From positions 1 to 22,726 of the forward strand of contig JAJJLU010000696.1 in the NCBI GenBank assembly GCA_023807065.1: a stretch of DNA of 22,726 nt, in the 5' to 3' direction. A model generated the notes under the pieces. That model saw only the letters and a list, made by a program, of their open reading frames with translations, ran no database searches and was not told where the DNA came from. Shown piece by piece: positions 8,605 through 18,811 of the stretch. Source of the stretch: Isotricha intestinalis (lineage: Eukaryota; Ciliophora; Litostomatea; Vestibuliferida; Isotrichidae). Numbering within the stretch: position 1 is the first letter of the stretch; every line of letters begins with the position of its first letter. The translations under genes and the position numbers were made by a program.

Positions 8605-11145
8605 TTAATTAAAAGGTTTTCTTGATGTTAAAAGAGGATTTATTAATTCATTTTGAATATCTTCAATTTTTTGATGTTTAATTCTCAAATCATTATTATA
8701 AATATCTTCTATCAATTTTTGTATTTTTTCTTTTTTAATATAATATAATATTTTTAAAATATCTTCAAAATTAATAAACTTATTATTTCTTAAAGGGACT
8801 GATTGTTTATTTTTGGCTGTTTCAAAAATAGTATTAAACATTTTAAAATTTTGACTTAAAGCATATGATTGATTATAATAAATATTATAAGAAAGATCAT
8901 TTAAATCTATAATATCTAATTTTGATAAAGCTTGATAAATATCAGAAGCCAATTTACTATCTTTTTTACCTTGTTTTTCATTATGTAATTTATATCTTCT
9001 TTGTAAAAAATGTAATTTTTCATTAAATTTTTCATTTGAATAATCATCAATATTTTCTAAAACTTCTTTTAAATGTTTATAAGTAAAATTAACGATTTCT
9101 CTATTACTTCTTTCAAAAAAATATTTTTCAAAAATTCTACTTTTATCCCATGGAAGAGAGTAATTTTTATTTTTTTTTTGTTTATGTTTTAATATTTCTC
9201 TTTTTTCATCATTCTGTAATAATTTTGTTTCATCTTCTAATAAACTTTTTTCAGAAAAATGATCGGATGAAGAAACTGAAGAAGATTCATAAAAATCATT
9301 TGTAGTTGTATTTTCTTCATAATAATAATTATCATTTTTTTTACTAAATAACATATCTTTTAGATAACTTATTGTTTTTATTCTTTTTGTTGTTTTTTTT
9401 ATTTCAAAAGTCAAAAAAATTAAAGAAATAATGAATGTTAATAATGCAAAAAATAATAAAAGAATATTTACAAATTTTTCTGTATTTTCCATTGATTTAA
9501 TAAAATTTATTTTTACAGTTGAATGAATATTAAAATCTAAAATTTCAATATTTTTACATTTCATATTGTTTATTATATGATTATATATCAAAATTTTTTT
9601 ATCTGAATATGATTTATAATCTTGATAATTAAAAATAGAATTATTAATAATAATTTTAGATTTACCAAATTTTTTTTCACCATAAAAATTCATTGACAAA
9701 TTTGAAACATTTATTATATCAGAAATTATAACATTAATATTTTCATTAAAATCCATTTTATTATCTAAATATTCTAAATCATACTCAAAAATATTATTTG
9801 GTTTTTTTTGCATTTGACAAGTTAATTGATTTTTTGTGCATACAGAAGAAAAATCATAAGAATAATTGAAATCTTCTTTTAATATTTCATTAAATATTTG
9901 TCCCATAAGTGAATACTCAAGTTCCCAATTTTTATTATATAACAAATTATTCTCATAATTCTGTCCTTCGTAAGAGAAAATTTCATAAAATTTTTCAATA
10001 CTTGAACTAATATAATTAATATTAATATCAAATCTTGAATAAAGAGTGGAATATTCATTTGAATTTATATTATTTTTTATACCATATTTATAGTAATTTA
10101 TAAGCATTGAACTTCCTAAAAAAAAATGATATTCCGATTGAGCATTAATATTGGATAAATTTGTTATTGGAATAATAGTTGTTAGATTATCAAGTTGTTT
10201 ATTAAATAAATTTATAATTGAATTTCCTTCCATTCTCATTACAATATAAAAAGTGTTTTTATTTAGACTAAATCTGTAAAATTTTAAATAAGTTATTTTT
10301 TCGTTTGAAGTATAATTATTTTCAACAAAAAAATCAATAAAAGAAATATTAGTGAGATTATTAAATGTATTATTAATATTTTTAATTGTTTGATTATTAA
10401 GAATTAAAAAATGTAAAAAGCCATATTCTTCAGACCAATCATCACATAATGTTAAATAATTTAAACTTTCATTTACATCATAATTATATATCATGATTTC
10501 CTTTATTTTAAAAATAGAAGTAAAAGGCAAATTATTATTAAAATAATTAACTTTTTTGTAATCCTTATTATTATAAAATGTTTTTAAATAATAAGTTAAT
10601 TTATGAAAAAAAGTTTCAATTGTATTATTACAATTTTCTTGAGAAACATAAATAAATGCATCATGATTATCTACGTAATCCTTTTTTTCACAATTACATT
10701 TTATTTTAAAATAATTATTTTCTTTAATGAATTGAGCGTTAATTGTTTCCATAAATTGGCTAAAAATTCCTAAATTCAATAATTTATTTTCTAAAATAAT
10801 ATCGTCCATTGCTTTATTTCTTATATTAAAATATTGACTAAAATTCGAATTACTATCTATTATTGGGTCTATTATTTCTCTTGAAAAATATTTTTCATTA
10901 ATAGCTTCATACAGCATTTTATTTAAATATAAAAATGTAAAATACAAAAAATTCAATAAAATCAATAAAAAAATAAAAAAAATCCAAAAAAAACAACAAA
11001 AAAGTGGTATTTTTCTTAAACATAAAAAACAACAACAAACATTATCATTTGTTTTGCTAGAAAAAAATTGATTATTATTTTCTTTTTCATTGAAATTATT
11101 TTGATCAAATTCTTTACTGAAAAAAAAGGTTTGTTCTTCGTTCAT
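8605..11145 (-). CDS. Two-pass membrane protein with large extracytoplasmic domain, unknown function
   Basis: The protein has 846 residues, starting at ATG 11145-11143 and ending in TAA. The N-terminal tail carries a cysteine cluster (C37-39, C42, C50, C51) at the edge of a first membrane segment at about 46-75, which suggests S-acylation. Then come about 480 residues with many N-x-S/T sequons (such as NNT, NLT, NIS) and aromatic/Asn-rich beta-like sequence. A second membrane segment lies at about 556-580 (LLLFFALLTFIISLIFLTFE). The last 265 residues are charged and cytoplasmic, with an acidic Ser-rich stretch (ESSSVSSSDHFSEKS) near 619-635 and then helical sequence. The layout resembles a sensor or receptor with an ectodomain between two helices, but I see no kinase, cyclase or Cache signature. 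I do not recognise the family. It lies tail to tail with the GTPase locus, about 110 nt apart. Confidence 0.8.
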   Translation of the reverse strand: MNEEQTFFFSKEFDQNNFNEKENNNQFFSSKTNDNVCCCFLCLRKIPLFCCFFWIFFIFLLILLNFLYFTFLYLNKMLYEAINEKYFSREIIDPIIDSNSNFSQYFNIRNKAMDDIILENKLLNLGIFSQFMETINAQFIKENNYFKIKCNCEKKDYVDNHDAFIYVSQENCNNTIETFFHKLTYYLKTFYNNKDYKKVNYFNNNLPFTSIFKIKEIMIYNYDVNESLNYLTLCDDWSEEYGFLHFLILNNQTIKNINNTFNNLTNISFIDFFVENNYTSNEKITYLKFYRFSLNKNTFYIVMRMEGNSIINLFNKQLDNLTTIIPITNLSNINAQSEYHFFLGSSMLINYYKYGIKNNINSNEYSTLYSRFDININYISSSIEKFYEIFSYEGQNYENNLLYNKNWELEYSLMGQIFNEILKEDFNYSYDFSSVCTKNQLTCQMQKKPNNIFEYDLEYLDNKMDFNENINVIISDIINVSNLSMNFYGEKKFGKSKIIINNSIFNYQDYKSYSDKKILIYNHIINNMKCKNIEILDFNIHSTVKINFIKSMENTEKFVNILLLFFALLTFIISLIFLTFEIKKTTKRIKTISYLKDMLFSKKNDNYYYEENTTTNDFYESSSVSSSDHFSEKSLLEDETKLLQNDEKREILKHKQKKNKNYSLPWDKSRIFEKYFFERSNREIVNFTYKHLKEVLENIDDYSNEKFNEKLHFLQRRYKLHNEKQGKKDSKLASDIYQALSKLDIIDLNDLSYNIYYNQSYALSQNFKMFNTIFETAKNKQSVPLRNNKFINFEDILKILYYIKKEKIQKLIEDIYNNDLRIKHQKIEDIQNELINPLLTSRKPFN

Positions 11146-12493
11146 TTAAATTTAAAAAAAAAATTATTATAATTAATAGAGATATATTTATTAAATTGAA
11201 AATAATTTATAAATTATTTATAAATTCATCAAATAATTTTCCTTTTCTTATTCTGAAAGTTTGAATTGATTTTAGGTTCATATAAATATCAAATTAGAAA
11301 TTATTTATTCAATATCTCAAAAAGAAGTTGACTTAGGAAAATTTGTGAAAAAAATTATGAATTTTATATTTAATTTTTATTTAAGAATGAAGGGATTGAG
11401 GATATCTAAAAGATTTAATATATAAATAAATTCATCTTTCTGAATAAATTAATAATATTTTCCCAATAGAATTATCATTTTTAAATTAATTTTTTAAGAT
11501 TTCCCATCCCTTCAATATAGATTATTGAATTTATTGAACCGATATCAAAATCAAAATTATTTAATATTTTTTTATAAAAGTAAAATATCATTATTTTATT
11601 GTCACAGTATTATAATACTTTAAAAAAATAAAAATATTTTTATTCTCGGGAAATAAAAAAGAATCAAATATGAGAATCTCCTTCGCAATAAATAATTCTT
11701 TTAATAAAAAAAAACAATATTAACAATTATGGAATATAAAAATTTAATGATTATGACAAAAATAATAATAATATTATTAATGAAAATATAAAAATTATAA
11801 TAATGGTTTAAATTGAATAAAAATGCAATTGAAATAATTATATATTATGAAAAACAATTTAATTAGAATTTATTGTTTCTTCAAAAAAATAATGAATATT
11901 TAAAAACCAAATTAATGACTATAATATTTTCATTAAAAAAAATTTTCAAAAAAATATCAATAAAAATTTCATTATTCATAAATAAACAAAAAAATTTAAA
12001 TAATTTTGATTTTAAAATAACTTAATGAATTATTTTAAAACAAAAATAAAATTTATTTATATATTTTAAAAAATCAATAGTATTATTCTTCCTAAACAAA
12101 ATTTTCAATTATTTCAACATAAATAATACTTTGTTTAAAATATTCACATTCTTTAATTTTAATTTATAGAGATTTAAAACCAGAAATTTTAAAGAAAAAC
12201 TTTTTTAAAATAATACTTTTATTACAGTTAAAATAATAAGAACAAACAAATGATAGATAATTTGAATAAAATAAAACATAAAAGTTATAGATTTTATATT
12301 ATTTTAAGCATTATTTAAAAAATAACATTACTCCTTCAATAAATTATTATTTTTATTGAGTTTAATTATGAATTATTTCTTTAAAAAATTGAATAATAAA
12401 TTATATATTCAATAAAATAATAATTAAATATTTAATTTATCCAAAAAAATGAATTAAAAAAAAATAAACATTAAAGAAAAAATTTTGTGAAAA
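11146..12493. other. Long divergent spacer with worn kinase fragments
   Basis: About 1.35 kb separates the starts of the membrane protein and the RING/WD40 gene. No long frame is open. Plus-strand fragments of a protein kinase can be read in its second half (separate entry). The first 700 nt show nothing I can assign. Promoters for both flanking genes must lie here. Confidence 0.6.
11856..12191 (+). pseudogene. Protein kinase remnant (AGC-like)
   Basis: Two short pieces in order look like a kinase domain. At 11856-11907 the plus strand reads NLIRIYCFF and, one frame over, QKNNEYLKT, which resembles strands beta4-beta5 (pattern: I-V-x-L-Y-x-x-F-Q-x-x-x-Y-L). At 12096-12191 it reads TKFSIIST, a TAA at 12120-12122, then IILCLKYSHSLILI, then YRDLKPE. 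This matches helix alphaE and the catalytic loop, with the Tyr-Arg-Asp form typical of AGC kinases. The conserved Asn after PE is Ile. No Gly loop, VAIK Lys or DFG could be found with confidence. The gap between pieces is about 100 codons, somewhat more than in an intact kinase. It is a decayed gene, not an intron-split one, as far as can be read. Confidence 0.55.
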
Positions 12494-14398
12494 ATGGAAT
12501 CAAAAGAAACTAAATGTCCAAATTGTTCAAAAATAATAAACAGTCCGTTATATTTTTCATGTACTCATATATTTTGTCCATTCTGTTATATGACTGATAT
12601 AACAAATACAATAAAATACTTAGACTTTGATAGAACCCAAGGGGTAACATGTACTTGTAATATATGTAAAGTTGGAAAAAGCAAATATGAGTGTAAAAAA
12701 TTGATTAATTTTTTTATTAATAACCAATATAAATATCCAATATGTCAAAAACATAATAAATTTACAACTGTTTATTGTAAAGAATGTAAAATTCATTTAT
12801 GTGATGATTGTTTAAATTTATTTCATAATTTTTATTTTAAAGACCATGTTATTACTAATCAACCTGATTTAAATAATAAAAATAAATTATGTGAAAATCA
12901 TAATAAATCTATTAATTTTATTTGTGAAGATTGTATAAAAGGAGTTTGCTCTGATTGTTTATCTAAAGAACATATTAAACATAATTATATTGAAATTGAT
13001 GAAATTTTAAAAAGAGTTTTTAAATCAGTTAAATTTTCTGATTACTCAATTTTTAAAGATTATTTAAATTCAAGAGAAGTTGAAATGAGAGATAACATTA
13101 ATAATGAATATCAAAAAAATTTGAATTTAATTGATAAAGTAATTGAACGTTTAAAAGAATTAAAAAAACATTACATTGAAAAAGTAGAAGAATTCTATGC
13201 TTTTGTTTCTGATTTATCATTAATTTTTAAATTAATATATTATTTTTATTTTATTTCTCTGAATTCAAATGATATAGAAAAAAACCCAATTTTAATAAAT
13301 TTTTTCAATAATTTAAAAAAAAAACTTCCAGAAGATAATAACAATAAGACTTTAAATAGAAATGTAATTAAATTTTTAAATTTATATGTTATTATAAATC
13401 AAAATTCATTTTCTTTAGAAAAAATTCAACAATTTATAAATGATTTTTCACAAGGAAAAGAATGTTTTGATTGTAAATTATCTTATGTATGTTATGATGA
13501 TAAAGAAAGATTTTATATAGAAAAAAAAGAGAAAATAAATTCAATTTTAGAATTATTAAATGAAGCAATAGCAATAGGAACACAAAGTGGAATTTTATAT
13601 GAATATTCAATGATATATCCTTATAAAAAAATAAGTAGTATTAAAAGTCATGAAGAATCAATTAATTGTATGTTACAAACTTTTTTTAATGATAATGAAC
13701 ATATAATAACTTGTTCAAACGATAAAACGATTAAAATTTATAAGAGGGAAAAAAAAGGAAATATTTTCATTAAAACTTTAAAAGGACACAAAGGAATAAT
13801 TACAACAATGATTTCTGTTTCTATAAATAATAACAGTGATGTTTATATTATTTCTGGAAGTGGGGATTTTAATATTAAAATTTGGTCAATGAAAGATTTA
13901 AAATATGTAAGAACTTTAACTGGACATAAAGGAAAAATTTCTAAAATTGAAAAAACAAATACAAATTATATAATTTCAGCCGGAGAAGATAAAAATATCA
14001 TTCTTTGGGATTTAAGTAAATTTAGTTTAAGTAAAACTTTTAATTTTAGCGATTTCGATCCAATCACTAATATTTTATTTTATAATGAAAATAAAGTTTT
14101 AATTATAAGAAATCAAGGAGTAATTTCTTGTTTTAATGTAGATGAAGAATCAATAGAAAAAGAAATAGGAAAAGTTAATGATAAAGTTAATGTAGTTATG
14201 AAATTATTATCAAGAGGATTAATTATTGTTTGTTATTTTAATAAAGCAATGATGATGTATGGAATTAATAATTTAAGTTTTCATTCTGCCAATACTCAAA
14301 TGAATGAGCCTATCTCTGCTATTACTTTTTATAGAGATTTTACTTTAGTTACAGGTTCCCAAAATGGAGAAGTTATTATATGGCAAGATGCTTATTAA
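12494..14398 (+). CDS. RING/B-box/coiled-coil/WD40 protein, probable TRIM-like E3 ubiquitin ligase
   Basis: The protein has 634 residues, starting at ATG 12494 after an A-rich leader and ending in TAA. A RING-type zinc finger comes first (C8, C11, C23, H25, C28, C31, then Cys at 53, 55, 58 and 67 as candidate last ligands). Two B-boxes follow, each with complete C/H spacing: C84-H87-C95-C98-C103-C106-H111-H118 and C133-H136-C144-C147-C152-C155-H160-H163. A Lys/Glu coiled coil runs from about 190 to 250. The C-terminal half, from about 355, holds WD40 repeats with TLKGHKG...IKIWSMKD, TLTGHKG...NIILWDLSK and a final SGS-type blade GSQNGEVIIWQ. This is the RBCC order of TRIM proteins with a WD40 substrate-binding end. 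Known relatives transfer ubiquitin to targets, and the target here is unknown. The finger's long loop between C31 and C53 is unusual, so ligase activity is inferred. Confidence 0.85.
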   Translation: MESKETKCPNCSKIINSPLYFSCTHIFCPFCYMTDITNTIKYLDFDRTQGVTCTCNICKVGKSKYECKKLINFFINNQYKYPICQKHNKFTTVYCKECKIHLCDDCLNLFHNFYFKDHVITNQPDLNNKNKLCENHNKSINFICEDCIKGVCSDCLSKEHIKHNYIEIDEILKRVFKSVKFSDYSIFKDYLNSREVEMRDNINNEYQKNLNLIDKVIERLKELKKHYIEKVEEFYAFVSDLSLIFKLIYYFYFISLNSNDIEKNPILINFFNNLKKKLPEDNNNKTLNRNVIKFLNLYVIINQNSFSLEKIQQFINDFSQGKECFDCKLSYVCYDDKERFYIEKKEKINSILELLNEAIAIGTQSGILYEYSMIYPYKKISSIKSHEESINCMLQTFFNDNEHIITCSNDKTIKIYKREKKGNIFIKTLKGHKGIITTMISVSINNNSDVYIISGSGDFNIKIWSMKDLKYVRTLTGHKGKISKIEKTNTNYIISAGEDKNIILWDLSKFSLSKTFNFSDFDPITNILFYNENKVLIIRNQGVISCFNVDEESIEKEIGKVNDKVNVVMKLLSRGLIIVCYFNKAMMMYGINNLSFHSANTQMNEPISAITFYRDFTLVTGSQNGEVIIWQDAY

Positions 14399-14837
14399 AA
14401 ATATTTGAATATTGTTTCATTAGTATTTTGAGAATTTTTAATTTTGTTTTATTATTTTTTATTTTTAAATTAAATAAATATTTATCATTTATTATGATTA
14501 AAATTTACAAAAATATATATTTAATATAAAAAATACAATATATTATATAAAAAATAAAAAAACGTTAATTAATTAAATAATCAAATAGATATAGTTATAG
14601 TGAGGTTTTTTTTTGAAAAACATGAAAAAATTTTGTTCCTTAATTTATCTAATTTATTGATAATTTCATAAAGTTAATTTATTGCATACTTTTCTTTGGG
14701 TGAATAAATTTCCCAACAACTCCACAAATAATTTTATAATTAAAAATAATTTGATAACATATTTTTGTTTTTAATTAATTTTATTTTTAAAATATTAAAT
14801 ATCTAATATTAAATAAAAATATATTTGAAAGTATTTT
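14399..14837. other. Convergent intergenic region
   Basis: This lies between two genes that read towards each other, so it should hold both 3' ends and polyadenylation sites. I see only A/T runs and short TATATA-like words, with no hairpin terminator and no small gene. Confidence 0.6.
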
Positions 14838-16151
14838 TTATTTTAAATTAATTAAAAGATTTTGACTATAATAAGTCTCTTCTTCTAATTCATTAGCTTG
14901 AATTCTTTTACTTTTAAATAATTTTAAAATAGTTTTATATCTTAAATTAATCATTAATAGTAAAATAATAATGACTAAAATCATAAGAAAAATCCATTTT
15001 AAAATATTCTTTACATTATTTTTAGAAAAATTATTATAAAAACCAATTGTTCTTTTATCTTGATTAAATACTAAAGTATACTTTTGAAAAAATTGTTTTC
15101 CTAATCTCCAATTTGATTTATTTGTAAAAGCAATTAAAAAATAATATTTATTCTTATATTTAAAAAATAAATCTTCAGAATTAAATTCAAAATAAAAATT
15201 AAATTCCTTTAAATAAAACTTCAAAGAAGGAAATTTTTGGAGATCAATTTTATCATTACAAATATAAATTTTGTAATTAAAAGTGCTTTTGAAATCTCTA
15301 AATTGACAAAAATTATTTTTTAAATAAAAATCAAAGAATGTTTTATCTATAATTTCATGATATATTCTATTTGAATAAAAGACTCCATTTTCTAGATAAA
15401 TAAAAGCAGAAAAAAATTTAGAATTTCCCTTAACTTCTTCATTACCAGAAGTAATATTATCAAAAAAAATTCCCCATTCTCCATTATCTCCTAATTTATT
15501 AGAATTAATTTCAATAAAATTTTCTTTTTTAAATTTTCTATTATATTCATGTGGATAATTTCCAATAATTAAACTACCATTATTTTCATTATTAAAAAAA
15601 ATACTAAAAGCATAATTATCAATTAAATTTTTCATTTTTAATTCTTTTATAAAATTTATATTTTCTAAATCTGAATTTGGTCTTACTATTTTTTCATTTA
15701 AACCTAATACTCCTAATTCAGTTGTTGAGAAAAAGCCATCTTGCCTTAATTTATAAGCTAAAATAAATTGGAAATTTTCTATAGTTTGACCGCCTAAATT
15801 CAAAGTATCATTAGAAATTGAGCCTTCTTCAAAACCTGTATAAAAATAATTATCTTTTTCTTTTATAATTTTATAACTTGTTGATTTTTCTTGTTGGAAT
15901 TTAGGAGTTAAGGTTGTACAATTATTTGAAGAAATATAAGTTGAAAATTCTTTAAATTGTAATGATAAAAAACCTTCTTGAAATGGAGTTCCTATTTTTA
16001 GTTTTGTTATTAAATCATTTGTAATTAAATTTTCTATTATGTTTTTTTCAGAACTAAAATTTAAATGGAATTTTCTTGTGAATTCTAAAGAAATATAATT
16101 ATGAATTTTTATTGGAAACAAAAGGAAATAAAGAAATAACAGTTGAGTCAT
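14838..16151 (-). CDS. Membrane-anchored pepsin-like protein lacking both catalytic aspartates
   Basis: The protein has 437 residues, starting at ATG 16151-16149 and ending in TAA. A hydrophobic N terminus (MTQLLFLYFLLFPIKI) is a signal peptide. The A1 aspartyl-protease fold can be followed: LKIGTPFQ at 51-58, TYISSNNC at 71-78, LGVLGLN at 146-152, GSLIIGNYP at 192-200, and WRLGKQFFQKYTLVF at 348-362 in place of the usual W.LGD.FL..YY..FD. Where the N-lobe DTG belongs the protein has QFK (Gln65), and where the C-lobe DSG/DTG belongs it has YLE (Tyr252), so both catalytic Asp are missing. A membrane helix at about 384-403 and a short charged tail end it. It is best read as a non-catalytic surface or lysosomal-route protein, perhaps a binding protein. 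The frame is intact, so this is not a simple pseudogene. The protein could instead belong to a divergent clan, but the landmark order argues against that. Confidence 0.8.
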   Translation of the reverse strand: MTQLLFLYFLLFPIKIHNYISLEFTRKFHLNFSSEKNIIENLITNDLITKLKIGTPFQEGFLSLQFKEFSTYISSNNCTTLTPKFQQEKSTSYKIIKEKDNYFYTGFEEGSISNDTLNLGGQTIENFQFILAYKLRQDGFFSTTELGVLGLNEKIVRPNSDLENINFIKELKMKNLIDNYAFSIFFNNENNGSLIIGNYPHEYNRKFKKENFIEINSNKLGDNGEWGIFFDNITSGNEEVKGNSKFFSAFIYLENGVFYSNRIYHEIIDKTFFDFYLKNNFCQFRDFKSTFNYKIYICNDKIDLQKFPSLKFYLKEFNFYFEFNSEDLFFKYKNKYYFLIAFTNKSNWRLGKQFFQKYTLVFNQDKRTIGFYNNFSKNNVKNILKWIFLMILVIIILLLMINLRYKTILKLFKSKRIQANELEEETYYSQNLLINLK

Positions 16152-16274
16152 GTTTTATTTTTTTTTTTTATATATTATTATCATAATATAAAATTTTATA
16201 TTTAATAAATGAATAAAAATATTAAAAAATGAATAGAAAAATAATATTTTAAATCTTAAAATAGTATAAAATAA

Positions 16275-17831
16275 TTATTTTATAAAAGAATCATTATTTG
16301 TGAATGGTCTTCTTGAAAAATCAGAAAAAGTTAAATTTTCATCTTTTTTAATTTTAAAAATATTGTGACTAATTTTTTGAAAACTTGAATCATTTCCTTT
16401 ATCATAAAAAAATTTATATCCTCTTTCAATCACTGGTAAAATTTTTTCAATACTTAGAAAAGATGTTAAAATATCATTGTACATTACAATAAAATCATAT
16501 TTTTTATAATGTTTTAAACAAGAAAAAGGGATAAAATAATATATAAATGAAATAGAAAGCTTTTTTTTTTCCATTTTTGCTTTACTTTTTAAATAAGAAT
16601 TTCTTCTATAATTTAGAGTGTTTAAACTATTAAATAGATTTCTACTATTATTATAATTTTTATCATTTGTGACATTAACTGAAAATCTTTTAAAAAGAAG
16701 TAAATTATGTGTAGAATTATTTAAAACATTTCTATTTAAATTATTTAAATTTACACATTTAGATAATTTTCTTATATCTCTTTTTACTTCAACTCTTGAA
16801 ATATTTTGATAAATAATTGAATTTATTATTTTTACAATTAAACTTTTACTTGAAAAATAAATTGTTATATTTTGAAAAATGAATGATAAAAAATATATAA
16901 ATCCTCCTAATTTTGAAAAAAATTCATCAAATTTTATGCTTTTTCTTGTATACTTTATTTCTTGGTTAAAACAACTAAATTCAATTTCTATTAATGAATT
17001 ATTATTATAATTATCATTTAGACTATTTTTTATGAATTCAATAGATGATTTTTTGTATGAATAAAACTTATAATTTATATTTTTGTTGAAAAAAAAACCT
17101 ACATCATTTTCATATATAAGAGAAGAAAAATAAAAAATAAATTTTTTATATATTTCATTTTCAATTTTTATATCTTTACTTTTAAATTGATAAAAAATAG
17201 GATTTTTATAATCAAAATGATCTATCAAATAATTTATAAAGAAAACAGAAATAAAGGTATTATTAAAAAAAATATTATTATTATTTATATTTAAAATAAT
17301 ACTTAAAGTTTCAAAATTATTATTTAAATCATTATATTTTCCAAAAATAGACAAATTTTGATTTGGGGTTAAACATAAATAATCATTTAAAGGAAATTTA
17401 TCCATTTCTGGATATTTTTTTATAAAAAGAGAATTTTCACATGATTCAATTTTTATAGGATAAGAATTGATTAAAATTTTATTATTCGTAATATTATACT
17501 TTTTTTTATAAACATTAACCTCTAAATCATTTTTATTTTGAGAAAATAGTTTTATCATAAATGGAATTTCACTGAAATTCATTGTTTGATTTATTTTATT
17601 TTTTTCTGAAATAATAATATTAAAATTTGAGCGATTTAACATTAATATAATATCATGTATAAATAAAGATATAATTATTATTATTGTAATTATACCTAAG
17701 ATTAATCCTAATTTAGATGAATACTTTGAATGTTTTTGATAATAAATAGGAAAAGTATTTCCATAAAACTTAAAATAAGATAGTAAAAATGATATATTAT
17801 TTTTTTTTTGTTTTTGTTTTTCCATCATCAA
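16275..17831 (-). CDS. Two-pass membrane protein of a ciliate-type family, function unknown
   Basis: The protein has 518 residues, starting at ATG 17831-17829 and ending in TAA. After a short Lys/Gln-rich start comes YFKFYGNTFPIYYQKHSKYS, then membrane helix 1 at about 41-66. A roughly 240-residue Asn-rich lumenal domain follows, and then FFSKLGGFIYFLSFIF with a second hydrophobic segment near 305-340. The tail of about 180 residues contains IPFSCLKHYKKYDFIVMYND and an ILPVIERGYKFF stretch. The order (FYG..F near the N terminus, helix, lumenal part, LGGF helix, conserved cytoplasmic motif) is one I associate with expanded families of unknown membrane proteins in Tetrahymena and Paramecium. 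No enzymatic motif is visible. The start codon is the first of three consecutive Met. Its stop lies 123 nt from the start of the pepsin-like gene, and both read leftward. Confidence 0.75.
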   Translation of the reverse strand: MMMEKQKQKKNNISFLLSYFKFYGNTFPIYYQKHSKYSSKLGLILGIITIIIIISLFIHDIILMLNRSNFNIIISEKNKINQTMNFSEIPFMIKLFSQNKNDLEVNVYKKKYNITNNKILINSYPIKIESCENSLFIKKYPEMDKFPLNDYLCLTPNQNLSIFGKYNDLNNNFETLSIILNINNNNIFFNNTFISVFFINYLIDHFDYKNPIFYQFKSKDIKIENEIYKKFIFYFSSLIYENDVGFFFNKNINYKFYSYKKSSIEFIKNSLNDNYNNNSLIEIEFSCFNQEIKYTRKSIKFDEFFSKLGGFIYFLSFIFQNITIYFSSKSLIVKIINSIIYQNISRVEVKRDIRKLSKCVNLNNLNRNVLNNSTHNLLLFKRFSVNVTNDKNYNNSRNLFNSLNTLNYRRNSYLKSKAKMEKKKLSISFIYYFIPFSCLKHYKKYDFIVMYNDILTSFLSIEKILPVIERGYKFFYDKGNDSSFQKISHNIFKIKKDENLTFSDFSRRPFTNNDSFIK

Positions 17832-18811
17832 AATAAATTATTATTTTATAAAAATGATATTTATTTTAATAAAATGAATAATTTCAATTATAAGTTATAA
17901 AATATTTAGTTATGATTAAAAAAGATGTTAAAAATATTTTACCATTTATACCAAAAATTTATATTAATTGTTAATTAATAATTTCTAATTTTATAAATTT
18001 TAATCTTTTTTAATAACCAAAAAATAAAATTTAAAATTTTATTAGAAAAATTAAATTGTAAAACACAAATAGAAAAGTTTTGTAAAATAAATTGGGGTTG
18101 TTTTTTTACTTTTAAAAAATTTTATTTTTCAAAAATATTAATTAAATCTACTTCAATTTAATCGATAAATTCGGATATCAAATTTATTCAATTCAAAAAA
18201 AAATTGATTTTAAATTTTGTTACTTTCTTGCAATAAATCAAAATTTGTAGATCATAAAAAATCATTTTATTTAATTTGTAATTTATGGTTGTAAAGAAAA
18301 ATAAAAAATATAAAATCAAAATAATTTATTAAATGAATTTAAAATTTTTATCAAATAAAAAGAATATTTTTATCAAAAATTATTGAAAAGAAAAAGAAAT
18401 TTAAAAGCGAATGTCGAAAGAAATGAATTTTTAAAAATAAATAATATACTAAATTCAAACTAAATTACAAGTAATAAAGACATTGTTATTCATTTTCAAT
18501 GAATAATAAATATTATAATTAAGATTTTTTAGGATAGAATAAATTTATATTAATTAAAAATTATAACATTTGTGTGATTTATTTTTTTTTACTTGGTTTG
18601 AATAATATTATATTATAAAATATTTTTATTCTTTTCATCATCTTTATTTTTACATTTTTTTATTTATAATTTTTTTTTATTATTTATTTTTAAGTGAAAA
18701 AAATAATGTCTTCAATCAAAAAATATATAATTAATTAATTTCAAAAAATAATTAAAATAATTAATTCAATTTTTTCGAAGGCATCTTTAAATAATATTCT
18801 TAAACAAAATA
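17832..18811. other. Intergenic region, no gene seen
   Basis: About 980 nt lie between the start of the two-pass protein and the end of the small secreted protein. No open frame, kinase-like or coiled-coil fragment, tRNA or repeat stands out. T-rich tracts near 18570-18700 could be 3' or promoter sequence. Confidence 0.55.
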
